Part shown: positions 5,960-12,044 of the stretch, in pieces
How positions within the stretch are numbered: the first letter of the stretch is position 1
Layout: every line of letters starts with the position of its first letter
Assembly (NCBI GenBank): GCA_030620215.1
Contig: JAUXFE010000005.1
Coordinates: 1-13,208, forward strand
Length of the DNA stretch: 13,208 nucleotides
From: Candidatus Peregrinibacteria bacterium
GTDB lineage: Bacteria; Patescibacteria; Gracilibacteria; UM-FILTER-43-11
Direction of reading: 5' to 3'
The notes under the pieces: generated by a model
The model's input: only the letters and a program-made list of their open reading frames with translations
Told to the model about the DNA's origin: nothing
Databases searched by the model: none
Translations under genes and position numbers: made by a program

Positions 5960-6057
5960 CTCCAATAGGGGCTCCGGTGGGTGCTCCAATCGGGGCTTTG
6001 CAGTTGGTTGTTCACCAAATAAACACCAAAGGAGCCCCAACTGGAGCCCCAATGGAG
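5960..6057. repeat. Right inverted repeat with an internal foldback
   Basis: The segment 6031-6057 is the inverted copy of the left repeat. Just inside it, 5960-5987 is a degenerate same-sense copy that can pair with 6031-6057 as an imperfect stem of about 27 bp, with 5988-6030 as the loop. In transcripts crossing from gap toward pfp this would form a GC-rich hairpin. No T-run follows on the minus strand. Confidence 0.7.
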
Positions 6058-6068
6058 AATATATGAAT

Positions 6069-7070
6069 TTAGGATTTAAAAAGCAATTCCATCATATCCA
6101 CAAGTCTACAAGCATACCCCCATTCATTGTCATACCAAGCTATAAGTTTTAAGTAATTACCCTCAACTACTTTGGTATGACCTGTGTCTATGATACTGGA
6201 ATGCGGGTTGGTTTTGAAGTCGATAGATACCAGTGGTTCGTCACAAATATCTATAATCGCATCGTATTTTGGATCTTTTGCTATGCCTCGAAAGAAATCA
6301 TTTACTTCATCTTCAGTTACTGAGTTTTCAAGATGTATAACAATATCGCAGACTGAACTTGTTGCAATTGGTACTCTATATGCCATTCCATCTAACTTAC
6401 CAGTAAGCTCCGGAATGATTTTAGCAGTCGCCTTAATGGCACCGGTTGTTGTTGGGATAACGGATTGAACAGCTGATCTGGCTCTTCTTAAATCACGTCC
6501 TGAATTATCTAATAAGTTCTGTGAATGAGTAAATGAGTGTATTGAAGAAACAGAAGCATTTTTGATTCCCCATTTTTCATGAATTAATTTAATTGGTGGG
6601 GCAATACAGTTAGTCGTACAACTTGCGTTTGAAACTACTTTATATTCGTCTTTTAGGTCTTGCTCGTTTACACCAATTACAAATGTAGGTGTGTCGTCTT
6701 TCATTGGTGCAGAGACTAAAACCTTTTTAACTCCACCTTCTAAATGGCGTGCAGCTATGTCATAAGTTTTTGCTTTACCTGTACATTCAAGTACAAGGTC
6801 GACACCAACATCTGACCATGGTATTTCTGATGCGTCTTTGATTGCAAAACATTTTACATCTTTGCCGTCTACTGTGATTTTGTCACCGTTTGGCTTTATG
6901 TCGTTTTCAATTTTTCCATGAATTGAATCGTATTTTAAAAGATGAGCGCGCATGACGTTATCTTCTGATCTTGCATTAATAGCCACTACTTCAATGTTTG
7001 GGTGATCGAGTAGTATGCGGTGGACGTTACGTCCTATACGGCCGTAGCCGTTAAGTCCTATTTTTAACAT
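6069..7070 (-). CDS. gap: Glyceraldehyde-3-phosphate dehydrogenase, GapB-like cofactor site
   Basis: A cytoplasmic enzyme interconverting glyceraldehyde 3-phosphate and 1,3-bisphosphoglycerate. At 333 residues it is full length. Rossmann motif GLNGYGRIGRN (5-15); active-site SNASCTTNC with nucleophile C151; general base H178 (SSIHSF); substrate-binding TTTG (207-210); C-terminal WYDNEWGYACR. The residue after AIN, normally the adenosine-ribose-binding Asp of NAD enzymes, is A33, followed by R34. In the S-loop LLDNSGRDLRR, S190 aligns with Ser188 of the NADP-using plastid/cyanobacterial enzyme, where NAD enzymes have Pro. These features resemble B. subtilis GapB and suggest NADP(H) use or dual specificity. 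It lies 84 bp downstream of fba, across a heptad array, and upstream of the four-helix-bundle element. The ATG at 7070-7068 has no Shine-Dalgarno; the leader even reads CCCTCC. Confidence 0.95.
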   Translation of the reverse strand: MLKIGLNGYGRIGRNVHRILLDHPNIEVVAINARSEDNVMRAHLLKYDSIHGKIENDIKPNGDKITVDGKDVKCFAIKDASEIPWSDVGVDLVLECTGKAKTYDIAARHLEGGVKKVLVSAPMKDDTPTFVIGVNEQDLKDEYKVVSNASCTTNCIAPPIKLIHEKWGIKNASVSSIHSFTHSQNLLDNSGRDLRRARSAVQSVIPTTTGAIKATAKIIPELTGKLDGMAYRVPIATSSVCDIVIHLENSVTEDEVNDFFRGIAKDPKYDAIIDICDEPLVSIDFKTNPHSSIIDTGHTKVVEGNYLKLIAWYDNEWGYACRLVDMMELLFKS

Positions 7071-7092
7071 GGTTATGGAGGGTTAAATAATA

Positions 7093-7155
7093 TTTGAGAT
7101 TTCTGATTTGAGATTTCTGATTTAATTCACAATTCTCAAATCTCAATTCACAATT
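7093..7155. repeat. Heptad array (9 x 7 bp, 63 bp) between fba and gap
   Basis: Nine in-phase heptamers on the plus strand: TTTGAGA, TTTCTGA, TTTGAGA, TTTCTGA, TTTAATT, CACAATT, CTCAAAT, CTCAATT, CACAATT. The first four form two exact 14-mers (7093-7106, 7107-7120). AAATCTCAA at 7138-7146 is the reverse complement of TTGAGATTT in the first half, so the array can fold back. Its last base is part of the fba stop codon. Confidence 0.8.
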
Positions 7156-8081
7156 TATATTCGATTCACATTATTCAAAATATCAAGCTTGTGCATCACC
7201 ATTTCCTGAATAGCAGTTCTGGCTGGTTTTAAGTATCCTCTTGGGTCGAAATTTGCTGGATTTTCTTGTAATGCTTTTCTGATTTCAGCTGTCATTGCGA
7301 GGCGAAGGTCTGTATCTATATTAACCTTACATACACCTGTTTTTACCGCTTGTGAAATCATATGTTCAGGTACACCTTTTGCACCCGGAATATCACCACC
7401 GTACTGATTACATTTATCCACAAATTCCGGAATCACTGTTGATGCACCGTGAAGTACAAGTGGGAATCCTTCCAATTTCTTTGTTATTACATCCAATCTT
7501 TCAAAATCTAATTGTGGGTCACCGGTAAATTTAAATGCTCCATGACTTGTGCCGATAGCAATAGCTAATGAATCCACTCCGGTTCTTTCTACAAATTCAA
7601 CTGCCTGATCCGGGTCTGTGTAAGAACCTTCTCCTTCAACAACTTTTACATCATCTTCCACACCTTCTAATTTACCAAGTTCTGCCTCTACTACAACTCC
7701 TTTGCTGTGCGCGTAATCTACAACTTCTTTTGTTAAACGGACGTTTTCTTCGAAGTCGTGGTGAGATCCATCTATCATTACAGATGTAAATCCACTTTCT
7801 ACACATTGTTTGCAGATTTCAAAATCAGCACCGTGGTCCAAATGCATTGCGATTGGAACTTCCGGATGTTCTTCTACCGCTGCTTCGATTAATTTACGAA
7901 GGTATATCGGGTTGGCATATTTACGAGCGCCTGCGGAAACCTGAATAATCACAGGGGATTTTTTTTTGGCACAACCGCCGATTATTCCCTGAATGATTTC
8001 CATATTGTTTACGTTGAAAGCGCCGATGGCGTATCCGCCCTTGTACGCATCTTCGAACATTTGTTTGGAGTCAACTAACAT
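7155..8081 (-). CDS. fba: Class II fructose-bisphosphate aldolase
   Basis: A cytoplasmic zinc-dependent aldolase that cleaves fructose 1,6-bisphosphate to the two triose phosphates, or condenses them. At 308 residues it fits the family. AIGAFNVNN (18-26) opens the barrel. HLDHG (80-84) supplies catalytic D82 and zinc ligand H83; E134 lies in VEAELG; H180 (GTSHGAFK) and H211 (LHGAST) are the other zinc ligands. SHHDFEENV (106-114) and the late NIDTDLR motif are also typical. It is the first gene of the fba-gap-pfp cluster, lying after the lemA terminator, so transcription should begin in the 54 bp before it. That stretch is almost wholly heptad repeat and no clear -35/-10 pair can be singled out. 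The ATG at 8081-8079 has no Shine-Dalgarno. Confidence 0.95.
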   Translation of the reverse strand: MLVDSKQMFEDAYKGGYAIGAFNVNNMEIIQGIIGGCAKKKSPVIIQVSAGARKYANPIYLRKLIEAAVEEHPEVPIAMHLDHGADFEICKQCVESGFTSVMIDGSHHDFEENVRLTKEVVDYAHSKGVVVEAELGKLEGVEDDVKVVEGEGSYTDPDQAVEFVERTGVDSLAIAIGTSHGAFKFTGDPQLDFERLDVITKKLEGFPLVLHGASTVIPEFVDKCNQYGGDIPGAKGVPEHMISQAVKTGVCKVNIDTDLRLAMTAEIRKALQENPANFDPRGYLKPARTAIQEMVMHKLDILNNVNRI

Positions 8082-8090
8082 ATTTTTTTA

Positions 8091-8125
8091 AATTAAGAAT
8101 TAAAAATTAATAATTACGAATTGGA
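8091..8125. repeat. Heptad array (5 x 7 bp) in the fba leader
   Basis: Five plus-strand AATTNNN heptamers in exact phase: AATTAAG, AATTAAA, AATTAAT, AATTACG, AATTGGA. It is the same unit type as in the lysS leader and ends nine bases before the fba start codon. It fills most of the space between the lemA terminator and fba. Confidence 0.8.
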
Positions 8126-8135
8126 ATGTATTAAT

Positions 8136-8169
8136 AAAACGGACGGCATTAGAAATGACCGTCCGTTTT
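8136..8169 (-). terminator. Strong intrinsic terminator after lemA (bidirectional form)
   Basis: An 11-bp perfect inverted repeat, AAAACGGACGG (8136-8146) with CCGTCCGTTTT (8159-8169), and a 12-nt loop. Flanking A and T runs make it work in either direction. It starts six bases after the lemA stop codon and separates lemA from the glycolytic cluster. Confidence 0.85.
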
Positions 8170-8175
8170 GGTTTA

Positions 8176-9078
8176 TTAGGCTTGTGGTGTTTCACCTTCC
8201 TCTTTTTTTTCTTCATCAGGAGGTGCTTCTTCTTTCGGAGCTTCTTCAGCCTTTGGCTCTTCTGGAGCAGGTTCTTCAACACTTTCAGCACCTTCGGTTT
8301 TTTCAATGTCTGCGACAGGCTCAACGTCTTCGACTGGCTTCTCTTCTTCTACTGGAGCCTCAGGAGCAGGAGCTTCTGCCGGAGCTTCTTCAATTTTTGG
8401 TTCTTCAGCGACGGGTTCTGCCTGGACTTCGCTTTCAGCTTCGTCAGGCTTCGCAGGAGCTTCAGGAGCAGGTTCGTCGCCTTCCGGAGACGCGCCATGG
8501 CTCGTCTCTACAGGCTCCTCTTTCTTTTCTTTATCAAAGGATACATCTACTACCTTTTTTTCTTCATCGTTTTCTATCTCAAAGAATTCCTTAGCCATGA
8601 ATTTGAATATATTAGCTATTATCTTAGCTGGGAATTGTTGGATTTTGGTATTGAAATCACGAACGTTTCCGTTATAAAAACGGCGGGCTGCCTGGATTTT
8701 GTCTTCGGTATCAACCAGTTCGTTTTGAAGCTGGAGGAAGTTTTCGTTTGCTTTTAAATCAGGATAATTTTCCGCAACTGCGAATAAAGATTTCAAAGCA
8801 CCGCTTAACATATTTTCTGCCATTCCCTGGTCTTTAACATTTGTGGCATTAATAGCATTTGATCGAGCTTCGGTAACTTTGGTAAAAACCCCTTCTTCGT
8901 GAGCCGCATAACCTTTTACGGTTGATACGATATTTGGGATGAGGTTATATCTGCGTTTTAACTGCACGTCGATATCAGACCATGCTTCTTTAACGTGATT
9001 ACGCATTTTGACCATAGTATTGTAGGCCAAAACAAGATAAAGGATGAGGGCGACAATTATAACAATTGGTAATGTCAT
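8176..9078 (-). CDS. lemA: LemA family protein with a long acidic Pro/Glu/Ala tail
   Basis: Residues 1-20 form a membrane anchor (LPIVIIVALILYLVLAYN). The LemA domain follows: WSDIDVQLKRRYNLIPNIV (33-51), VKGYAAHEEGVF (54-65), LKSLFAVAENYPDLKAN (95-111), FLQLQNELVDTEDKIQAARRFYN (114-136) and the closing NTKIQQFP (143-150). That accounts for about 180 residues, close to a whole normal LemA. The protein then continues with some 115 residues that are almost only Glu, Pro, Ala, Lys and Asp (EAPAEAPAPEAP, EEPKAEEAPKEE and the like), a disordered, strongly negative extension not typical of the family. LemA proteins are membrane-anchored helical bundles of uncertain function. The gene has its own terminator. 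Its leader is a 63-bp heptad array, and the ATG lacks a Shine-Dalgarno. Confidence 0.92.
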   Translation of the reverse strand: MTLPIVIIVALILYLVLAYNTMVKMRNHVKEAWSDIDVQLKRRYNLIPNIVSTVKGYAAHEEGVFTKVTEARSNAINATNVKDQGMAENMLSGALKSLFAVAENYPDLKANENFLQLQNELVDTEDKIQAARRFYNGNVRDFNTKIQQFPAKIIANIFKFMAKEFFEIENDEEKKVVDVSFDKEKKEEPVETSHGASPEGDEPAPEAPAKPDEAESEVQAEPVAEEPKIEEAPAEAPAPEAPVEEEKPVEDVEPVADIEKTEGAESVEEPAPEEPKAEEAPKEEAPPDEEKKEEGETPQA

Positions 9079-9088
9079 GATATTTATG

Positions 9089-9151
9089 ATTAAAAATTGA
9101 AAATTGAAGATTGAAGATTAATTTTGAATTTTTAATCTTTAATCTTGAATA
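9089..9151. repeat. Heptad array (9 x 7 bp, 63 bp) in the lemA leader, foldback
   Basis: Nine in-phase plus-strand heptamers: ATTAAAA, ATTGAAA, ATTGAAG, ATTGAAG, ATTAATT, TTGAATT, TTTAATC, TTTAATC, TTGAATA. The second half is the reverse-complement family of the first: 9088-9105 pairs with 9120-9137 with one mismatch in 18. It begins ten bases before the lemA start codon. Confidence 0.8.
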
Positions 9152-9210
9152 AAGTTACGACTTTAATTTAGCAAAAAAAAGGTTCCGATGGAAGGGCGAA
9201 TCTGGTGGTA

Positions 9211-9302
9211 AGTAATTAGCCGAGCGAACCCCCGCTTGGCGGGGTTCCGTCGGGAAAGTAATTAGTTGTCGAACCCTCGCTTAACGGGGCTCAGTCGATT
9301 AT
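9211..9302. repeat. Two diverged 46-bp tandem hairpin units
   Basis: Both units begin AGTAATTAG (9211 and 9257) and continue with a CGAACCC-CGCTT-CGGGG core. Unit 1 forms a stem of 13 bp with two mismatches (9220-9232 with 9241-9253); unit 2 forms a weaker, similar stem. Together with the lemA heptad array, the AT-rich filler and the promoter at 9376, this accounts for the 347-bp divergent gap 9079-9425. No gene is visible there. Confidence 0.65.
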
Positions 9303-9375
9303 CGGAAATTGATTTATTTGTGCTAGAGAAAATATATTTATAAAATATTTTATATTTATTGTCAATATGGAGTAG

Positions 9376-9403
9376 TTGACAAAAGTCCATTTCTTATTAT
9401 AAT
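9376..9403 (+). promoter_or_regulatory. Perfect-consensus sigma70-type promoter
   Basis: TTGACA (9376-9381), 16-bp spacer and TATAAT (9398-9403): both hexamers match consensus exactly. The likely start near 9410 leaves only about 16 nt before the ATG at 9426, with no Shine-Dalgarno. It should drive both tandem plus-strand genes through to the terminator at 10835. Confidence 0.8.
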
Positions 9404-9425
9404 AATAACCTTTTACTTGTTATTT

Positions 9426-10154
9426 ATGCCTAATCAACCTCCCGAGCTAAATGCTCAAGATGTTGTATCTGAACAGGAAGTGAGTTCAGATGCTGCTCAA
9501 ACAATTAATTGTAAGCGTGCGGCAATTTTATTAAGTTTGATACTTTCTGCTTTGCCGGCAGACGCATTGGCCAAAAATCAATCCTCTACACAAGATCGTG
9601 ATTTTAGTTCTTTTGTTTTTCACATGAACGAAAAAGCGCCTTTTATGAACTGGGAGGAGTTAATTCAAATGTCATGGGAGGAAATGGAGAAAAAACTGAA
9701 AATAATGTCATGTTCTGAGCAAAAACAAGTGTTGGATTTATTATCAGAAGTTTCTACAGATGCACGTTTGATAGGACGAAGCAGAATTGGCGATCAACTA
9801 AAGCAAAATGAATTATTGAGCGAAAATAAAAAAGAATTTTTATTAGTAATGGCCAAAAAATATGGGGTTGATGATTTATCCACTTTAAAGATAATTTTAG
9901 ATCAAAATCAACTGGCTCCGAGTGATTTTCGATATGTTCTGCTTAAATTAAAGGAAATAATAGGAAAACAAAGGCATGCCGCAGAGCTATATGTTCAAAT
10001 TAGAGACTGGTTACCTGAGAATGTTTCTATATCAAATATTTTGGATCCAGGGGAGGAATTTATCGATTTAATGGAAGGTAATACTGAGTCTATATTGGTC
10101 TTTAAAAATTTAATAAGAGTTTTGGCGAATTATGAAAGATGGCTTGGTAATTAA
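9426..10154 (+). CDS. Exported hypothetical protein, first of a paralogous pair
   Basis: A 242-residue protein from the ATG at 9426. An in-frame TTG at 9417 would add MLF but lies too close to the predicted transcription start. A long polar n-region (1-29) leads to KRAAILLSLILSALPADALA (30-49), a signal peptide with an Ala-X-Ala cleavage site before KN. The mature part is helical and charged. Residues 129-182 (LLSENKKEFLLVMAKKYG..., then LAPSDFRYVLLKLKEII) align without gaps to residues 108-161 of the next gene, so the two are tandem duplicates. No known domain, catalytic motif or Cys pair is recognised. It is the first gene after a perfect-consensus promoter and lies eight bases before its paralogue's ATG. 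A helical periplasmic or surface protein is all that can be inferred. Confidence 0.72.
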   Translation: MPNQPPELNAQDVVSEQEVSSDAAQTINCKRAAILLSLILSALPADALAKNQSSTQDRDFSSFVFHMNEKAPFMNWEELIQMSWEEMEKKLKIMSCSEQKQVLDLLSEVSTDARLIGRSRIGDQLKQNELLSENKKEFLLVMAKKYGVDDLSTLKIILDQNQLAPSDFRYVLLKLKEIIGKQRHAAELYVQIRDWLPENVSISNILDPGEEFIDLMEGNTESILVFKNLIRVLANYERWLGN

Positions 10155-10162
10155 TTTTGATA

Positions 10163-10816
10163 ATGGAGAAATTAAATACACAATTCAGCGGATGTGAAAC
10201 TACTAATTCTACAACCAGTAAGTTTGTTTTGGGTATACGGACATTTTTACCATTGTTAATTATGTTGAACTGTAAACATGCTGATGCTTCGAAGATGGCA
10301 AATGTTGAAACGGAAGAAGATACTGTAGCAAGTGTAATTTCAAACTCCTTTGCCGAAGTTGATAAACCAGAAAAGAAACCAGAATTAACAAAGGATTATT
10401 TATTGGAACAGATGAAAACGGCGACGCTCCTTAAGGCAGAAATTCTGAATATGATACCGATATACGAAAAGCTTAATGCCCAGTCACCGCTCAGTCGTTC
10501 TAATAGAAAGAATTTGCTTGATATGGTACAAAAATATGATTTATCAGAAACAGCTCAAGTAGCTGAAATACTCAAGAAAAAACGCTTGAATAAAAATGAT
10601 TTCGAATTTTTATTGAGTGTATTGAAAATTGTTATAAAAGAAGAGCAAAAAGGTGTTTTGGCCCATAATGCAGTATTAAAAAGGATGTTGGCTCACCTTG
10701 CGATTATTAATGCATTTCGCTCTGAACCCGAATTGGATGGGTGGCTGGATGACATTCCAGGTGATTTAGAGACAGGCGATCAATTTGCAGCAGAATTAGG
10801 AAAAATAGCTCAATAA
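10163..10816 (+). CDS. Exported hypothetical protein, second of a paralogous pair
   Basis: A 217-residue protein from the ATG at 10163; a TTG at 10157 would extend it by two residues, and neither start has a Shine-Dalgarno. The N-terminus is polar (1-19), followed by KFVLGIRTFLPLLIMLNCKHADA (20-42), which reads as a signal peptide cut after HADA. The helical region 108-161 (SPLSRSNRKNLLDMVQKYD..., LNKNDFEFLLSVLKIVI) matches the upstream gene, with conserved LS..N+K..L..M..KY, IL, L...DF..+L..LK..I positions. The N-terminal third (Glu/Lys/Thr-rich linker) and the acidic C-terminus (LDGWLDDIPGDLETGDQF) are not shared. It is probably translated from the same transcript as its neighbour and ends at a strong terminator. 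I do not recognise the family. Confidence 0.72.
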   Translation: MEKLNTQFSGCETTNSTTSKFVLGIRTFLPLLIMLNCKHADASKMANVETEEDTVASVISNSFAEVDKPEKKPELTKDYLLEQMKTATLLKAEILNMIPIYEKLNAQSPLSRSNRKNLLDMVQKYDLSETAQVAEILKKKRLNKNDFEFLLSVLKIVIKEEQKGVLAHNAVLKRMLAHLAIINAFRSEPELDGWLDDIPGDLETGDQFAAELGKIAQ

Positions 10817-10834
10817 ATTTTGTACTGATTACAA

Positions 10835-10863
10835 AAAAACCTATTCATTATGAATAGGTTTTT
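10835..10863. terminator. Bidirectional intrinsic terminator between convergent genes
   Basis: A perfect 14-bp inverted repeat, AAAAACCTATTCAT (10835-10848) with ATGAATAGGTTTTT (10850-10863). It has A-run and T-run ends, 18 bases after the plus-strand stop and 20 bases before the stop of the facing minus-strand gene. It serves both. Confidence 0.85.
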
Positions 10864-10883
10864 ATATTGTGATTTTTTTCTGC

Positions 10884-11729
10884 TTATCCCAGTTTTTTAG
10901 TCCATCTGTCGATATCTCTTTTTAATATAACAGCTTTGAGTGTGGCTTTACCTGCTCTTTTCATAACAGTGCTGAGATCTTCATCCGGTTTACTCTCGGT
11001 TGTTGCCTTCGTTATCATATTGTCTATTTTAGTAAGGCGTCTGTTGATTTTTTTGTTTAGAGAAAGCATTTTTTTAATTTTACCTTTACTGATCAATCCT
11101 TCGTTAAGGTCTAATATGGCATTGTGTAGATCTGTAGATAAGTTGGTTTTTTGTGTCTGCATGTAATTGACTACATTATCTTTATCTAATATTGCCAAAG
11201 ATTCTGTCTGAAGGCTTGTGGCTTTATCCATAGTAGCAACAAGTTTTTCAGTTTTTTCTACGCTTTTGCCCCATTTTTCAGCATACTGCTGAATTGCTGA
11301 TGCTGGCTGTTTTTTAGGACCATATCCTGGCATTGGTACTGGTTCACCAGCACCTTTTCCTTTTGCCATTTCACTAAGAAGTCCTTTTTCTGGTCCCTTT
11401 GCATCTGCCACTTCTTTTTGAAAGTCAGCAAGTCTTGCTTGGCGCTCTTTAAATTTAGCAAGTTTGTCCCTAAGAAAAGGGTTGCTTCTTATTGCATCCC
11501 GTTCTAATCGTGCAAGCTCACCTTTATAAGTTTTCTCACCTTCTGCTTTGGTTTCATCTGTTTTTTCTCTGGATTTTTCCAGCACATCTTCCAGTGGTGG
11601 CTGACTGTCAAGATATTCCCCGAACTTATCTGGTTTTTCAGTTTTAGGTGTTTCTACCTTAGGAGCTTCAGACGCTGGATCCTGGAAGACAAAGCGATGG
11701 TTAAGTAAAAAATTGTTTATATTTTTCAT
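10884..11729 (-). CDS. Charged helical hypothetical protein, 281 aa
   Basis: No family is recognised. The N-terminus MKNINNFLLNHRFVFQDPAS is not a signal peptide. It leads into a Pro/Glu/Lys-rich disordered stretch (about 20-70), then a basic-acidic helical segment (LARLERDAI, LRDKLAKFKERQARLADFQKEV, about 72-110). A Gly/Pro-rich hinge follows (about 122-143, VPMPGYGPKK), then a helical C-terminal half (145-280) with IKKMLSLNKKINRRLTKIDNMITKA and a basic end DRWTKKLG. There is no Cys and no membrane helix. The layout suggests a coiled-coil, possibly nucleic-acid-binding or scaffold protein, but this is inference from composition. The gene is monocistronic, with its own TATAAT promoter and the shared convergent terminator. 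Its leader closely resembles that of the left-edge exported gene. Confidence 0.75.
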   Translation of the reverse strand: MKNINNFLLNHRFVFQDPASEAPKVETPKTEKPDKFGEYLDSQPPLEDVLEKSREKTDETKAEGEKTYKGELARLERDAIRSNPFLRDKLAKFKERQARLADFQKEVADAKGPEKGLLSEMAKGKGAGEPVPMPGYGPKKQPASAIQQYAEKWGKSVEKTEKLVATMDKATSLQTESLAILDKDNVVNYMQTQKTNLSTDLHNAILDLNEGLISKGKIKKMLSLNKKINRRLTKIDNMITKATTESKPDEDLSTVMKRAGKATLKAVILKRDIDRWTKKLG

Positions 11730-11754
11730 GATTTTTTAGTTTTATTATCTGTTT

Positions 11755-11783
11755 ATTATAGCATAGATATGCTGAAAAAGCAA
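11755..11783 (-). promoter_or_regulatory. Sigma70-type promoter of the 281-aa gene, with a dyad in the spacer
   Basis: Minus strand TTGCTT (11783-11778), 17-bp spacer and perfect TATAAT (11760-11755). The spacer contains the dyad GCATA-GA-TATGC (11761-11772), touching the -10, which could be an operator. The 25-nt leader ends ACTAAAAAATC directly before the ATG. Confidence 0.65.
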
Positions 11784-11814
11784 TAAGCAAATGCCTGAAT
11801 TTTAAACCCAGGCT

Positions 11815-12022
11815 GTCATGCCGAGTCCCTCGAGTACCTCGGGATAAACTGCGTCGAGGTATCTACAGCCTCTGATTAACTTGTCTCTGATGTAGTAATT
11901 ATGTAATCAGTCCTCGTAGATCCCTCCACTGCGTTCACCTTGAGACGCGATGAATCGACGTCTCTACGTTTCACTCCGGTCGGGATGACAACGAGGGGGG
12001 AGTTGCAGTATGGCCGGGATGA
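11815..12022. repeat. Mosaic palindromic intergenic repeat
   Basis: The element begins TGTCATGCCGAG and ends with two CGGGATGACAA copies (11981-11991 and 12015-12025), so the ends are roughly inverted. Inside, ATCTAC (11861-11866) and CTGATTA (11872-11878) pair with TAATCAG (11904-11910) and GTAGAT (11916-11921). A second stem is GAGACG-CGAT with ATCG-A-CGTCTC (11942-11964). This resembles the widespread GTCATCC...GGATCT-type intergenic palindromes of many bacterial genomes. It fills nearly all of the 315-bp gap between the 281-aa gene and the epimerase and runs close to the epimerase stop; no gene is seen in it. Confidence 0.65.
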
Positions 12023-12044
12023 CAAACTTGGTTTGCTTGGTGGT

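Larger units (their letters stand above)
5460..6057. mobile_element. Inverted-repeat-bounded element carrying a four-helix-bundle gene
   Basis: The ends 5464-5485 and 6031-6052 are 22-bp perfect inverted copies of a GC-rich sequence made of the 12-bp unit CCAGTTGGGGCT. Weaker similarity extends to 5460-5493 and 6024-6057. Between them lies one AT-rich gene (5497-5868) and a further degenerate same-sense copy of the repeat (5960-5999). The unit sits between two glycolytic genes: only 11 bp separate its left end from the PFK ATG and 11 bp separate its right end from the GAPDH stop. Removing it would leave a normal short intergenic gap. No transposase and no obvious target duplication are seen, so mobility is inference. 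It may be a non-autonomous element or repeat-mediated cassette. Confidence 0.5.

Noticed and set aside
5968..5996. G-quadruplex in the right end of the element
   Set aside because: Only three runs of three or more G are present with one GG; pairing with 6031-6057 is a stronger explanation.
8121..8757. Overlapping plus-strand frames rich in Phe, Leu, Ser and Gly opposite lemA
   Set aside because: They arise from the low-complexity GAA/GCT-rich tail of lemA read on the other strand.
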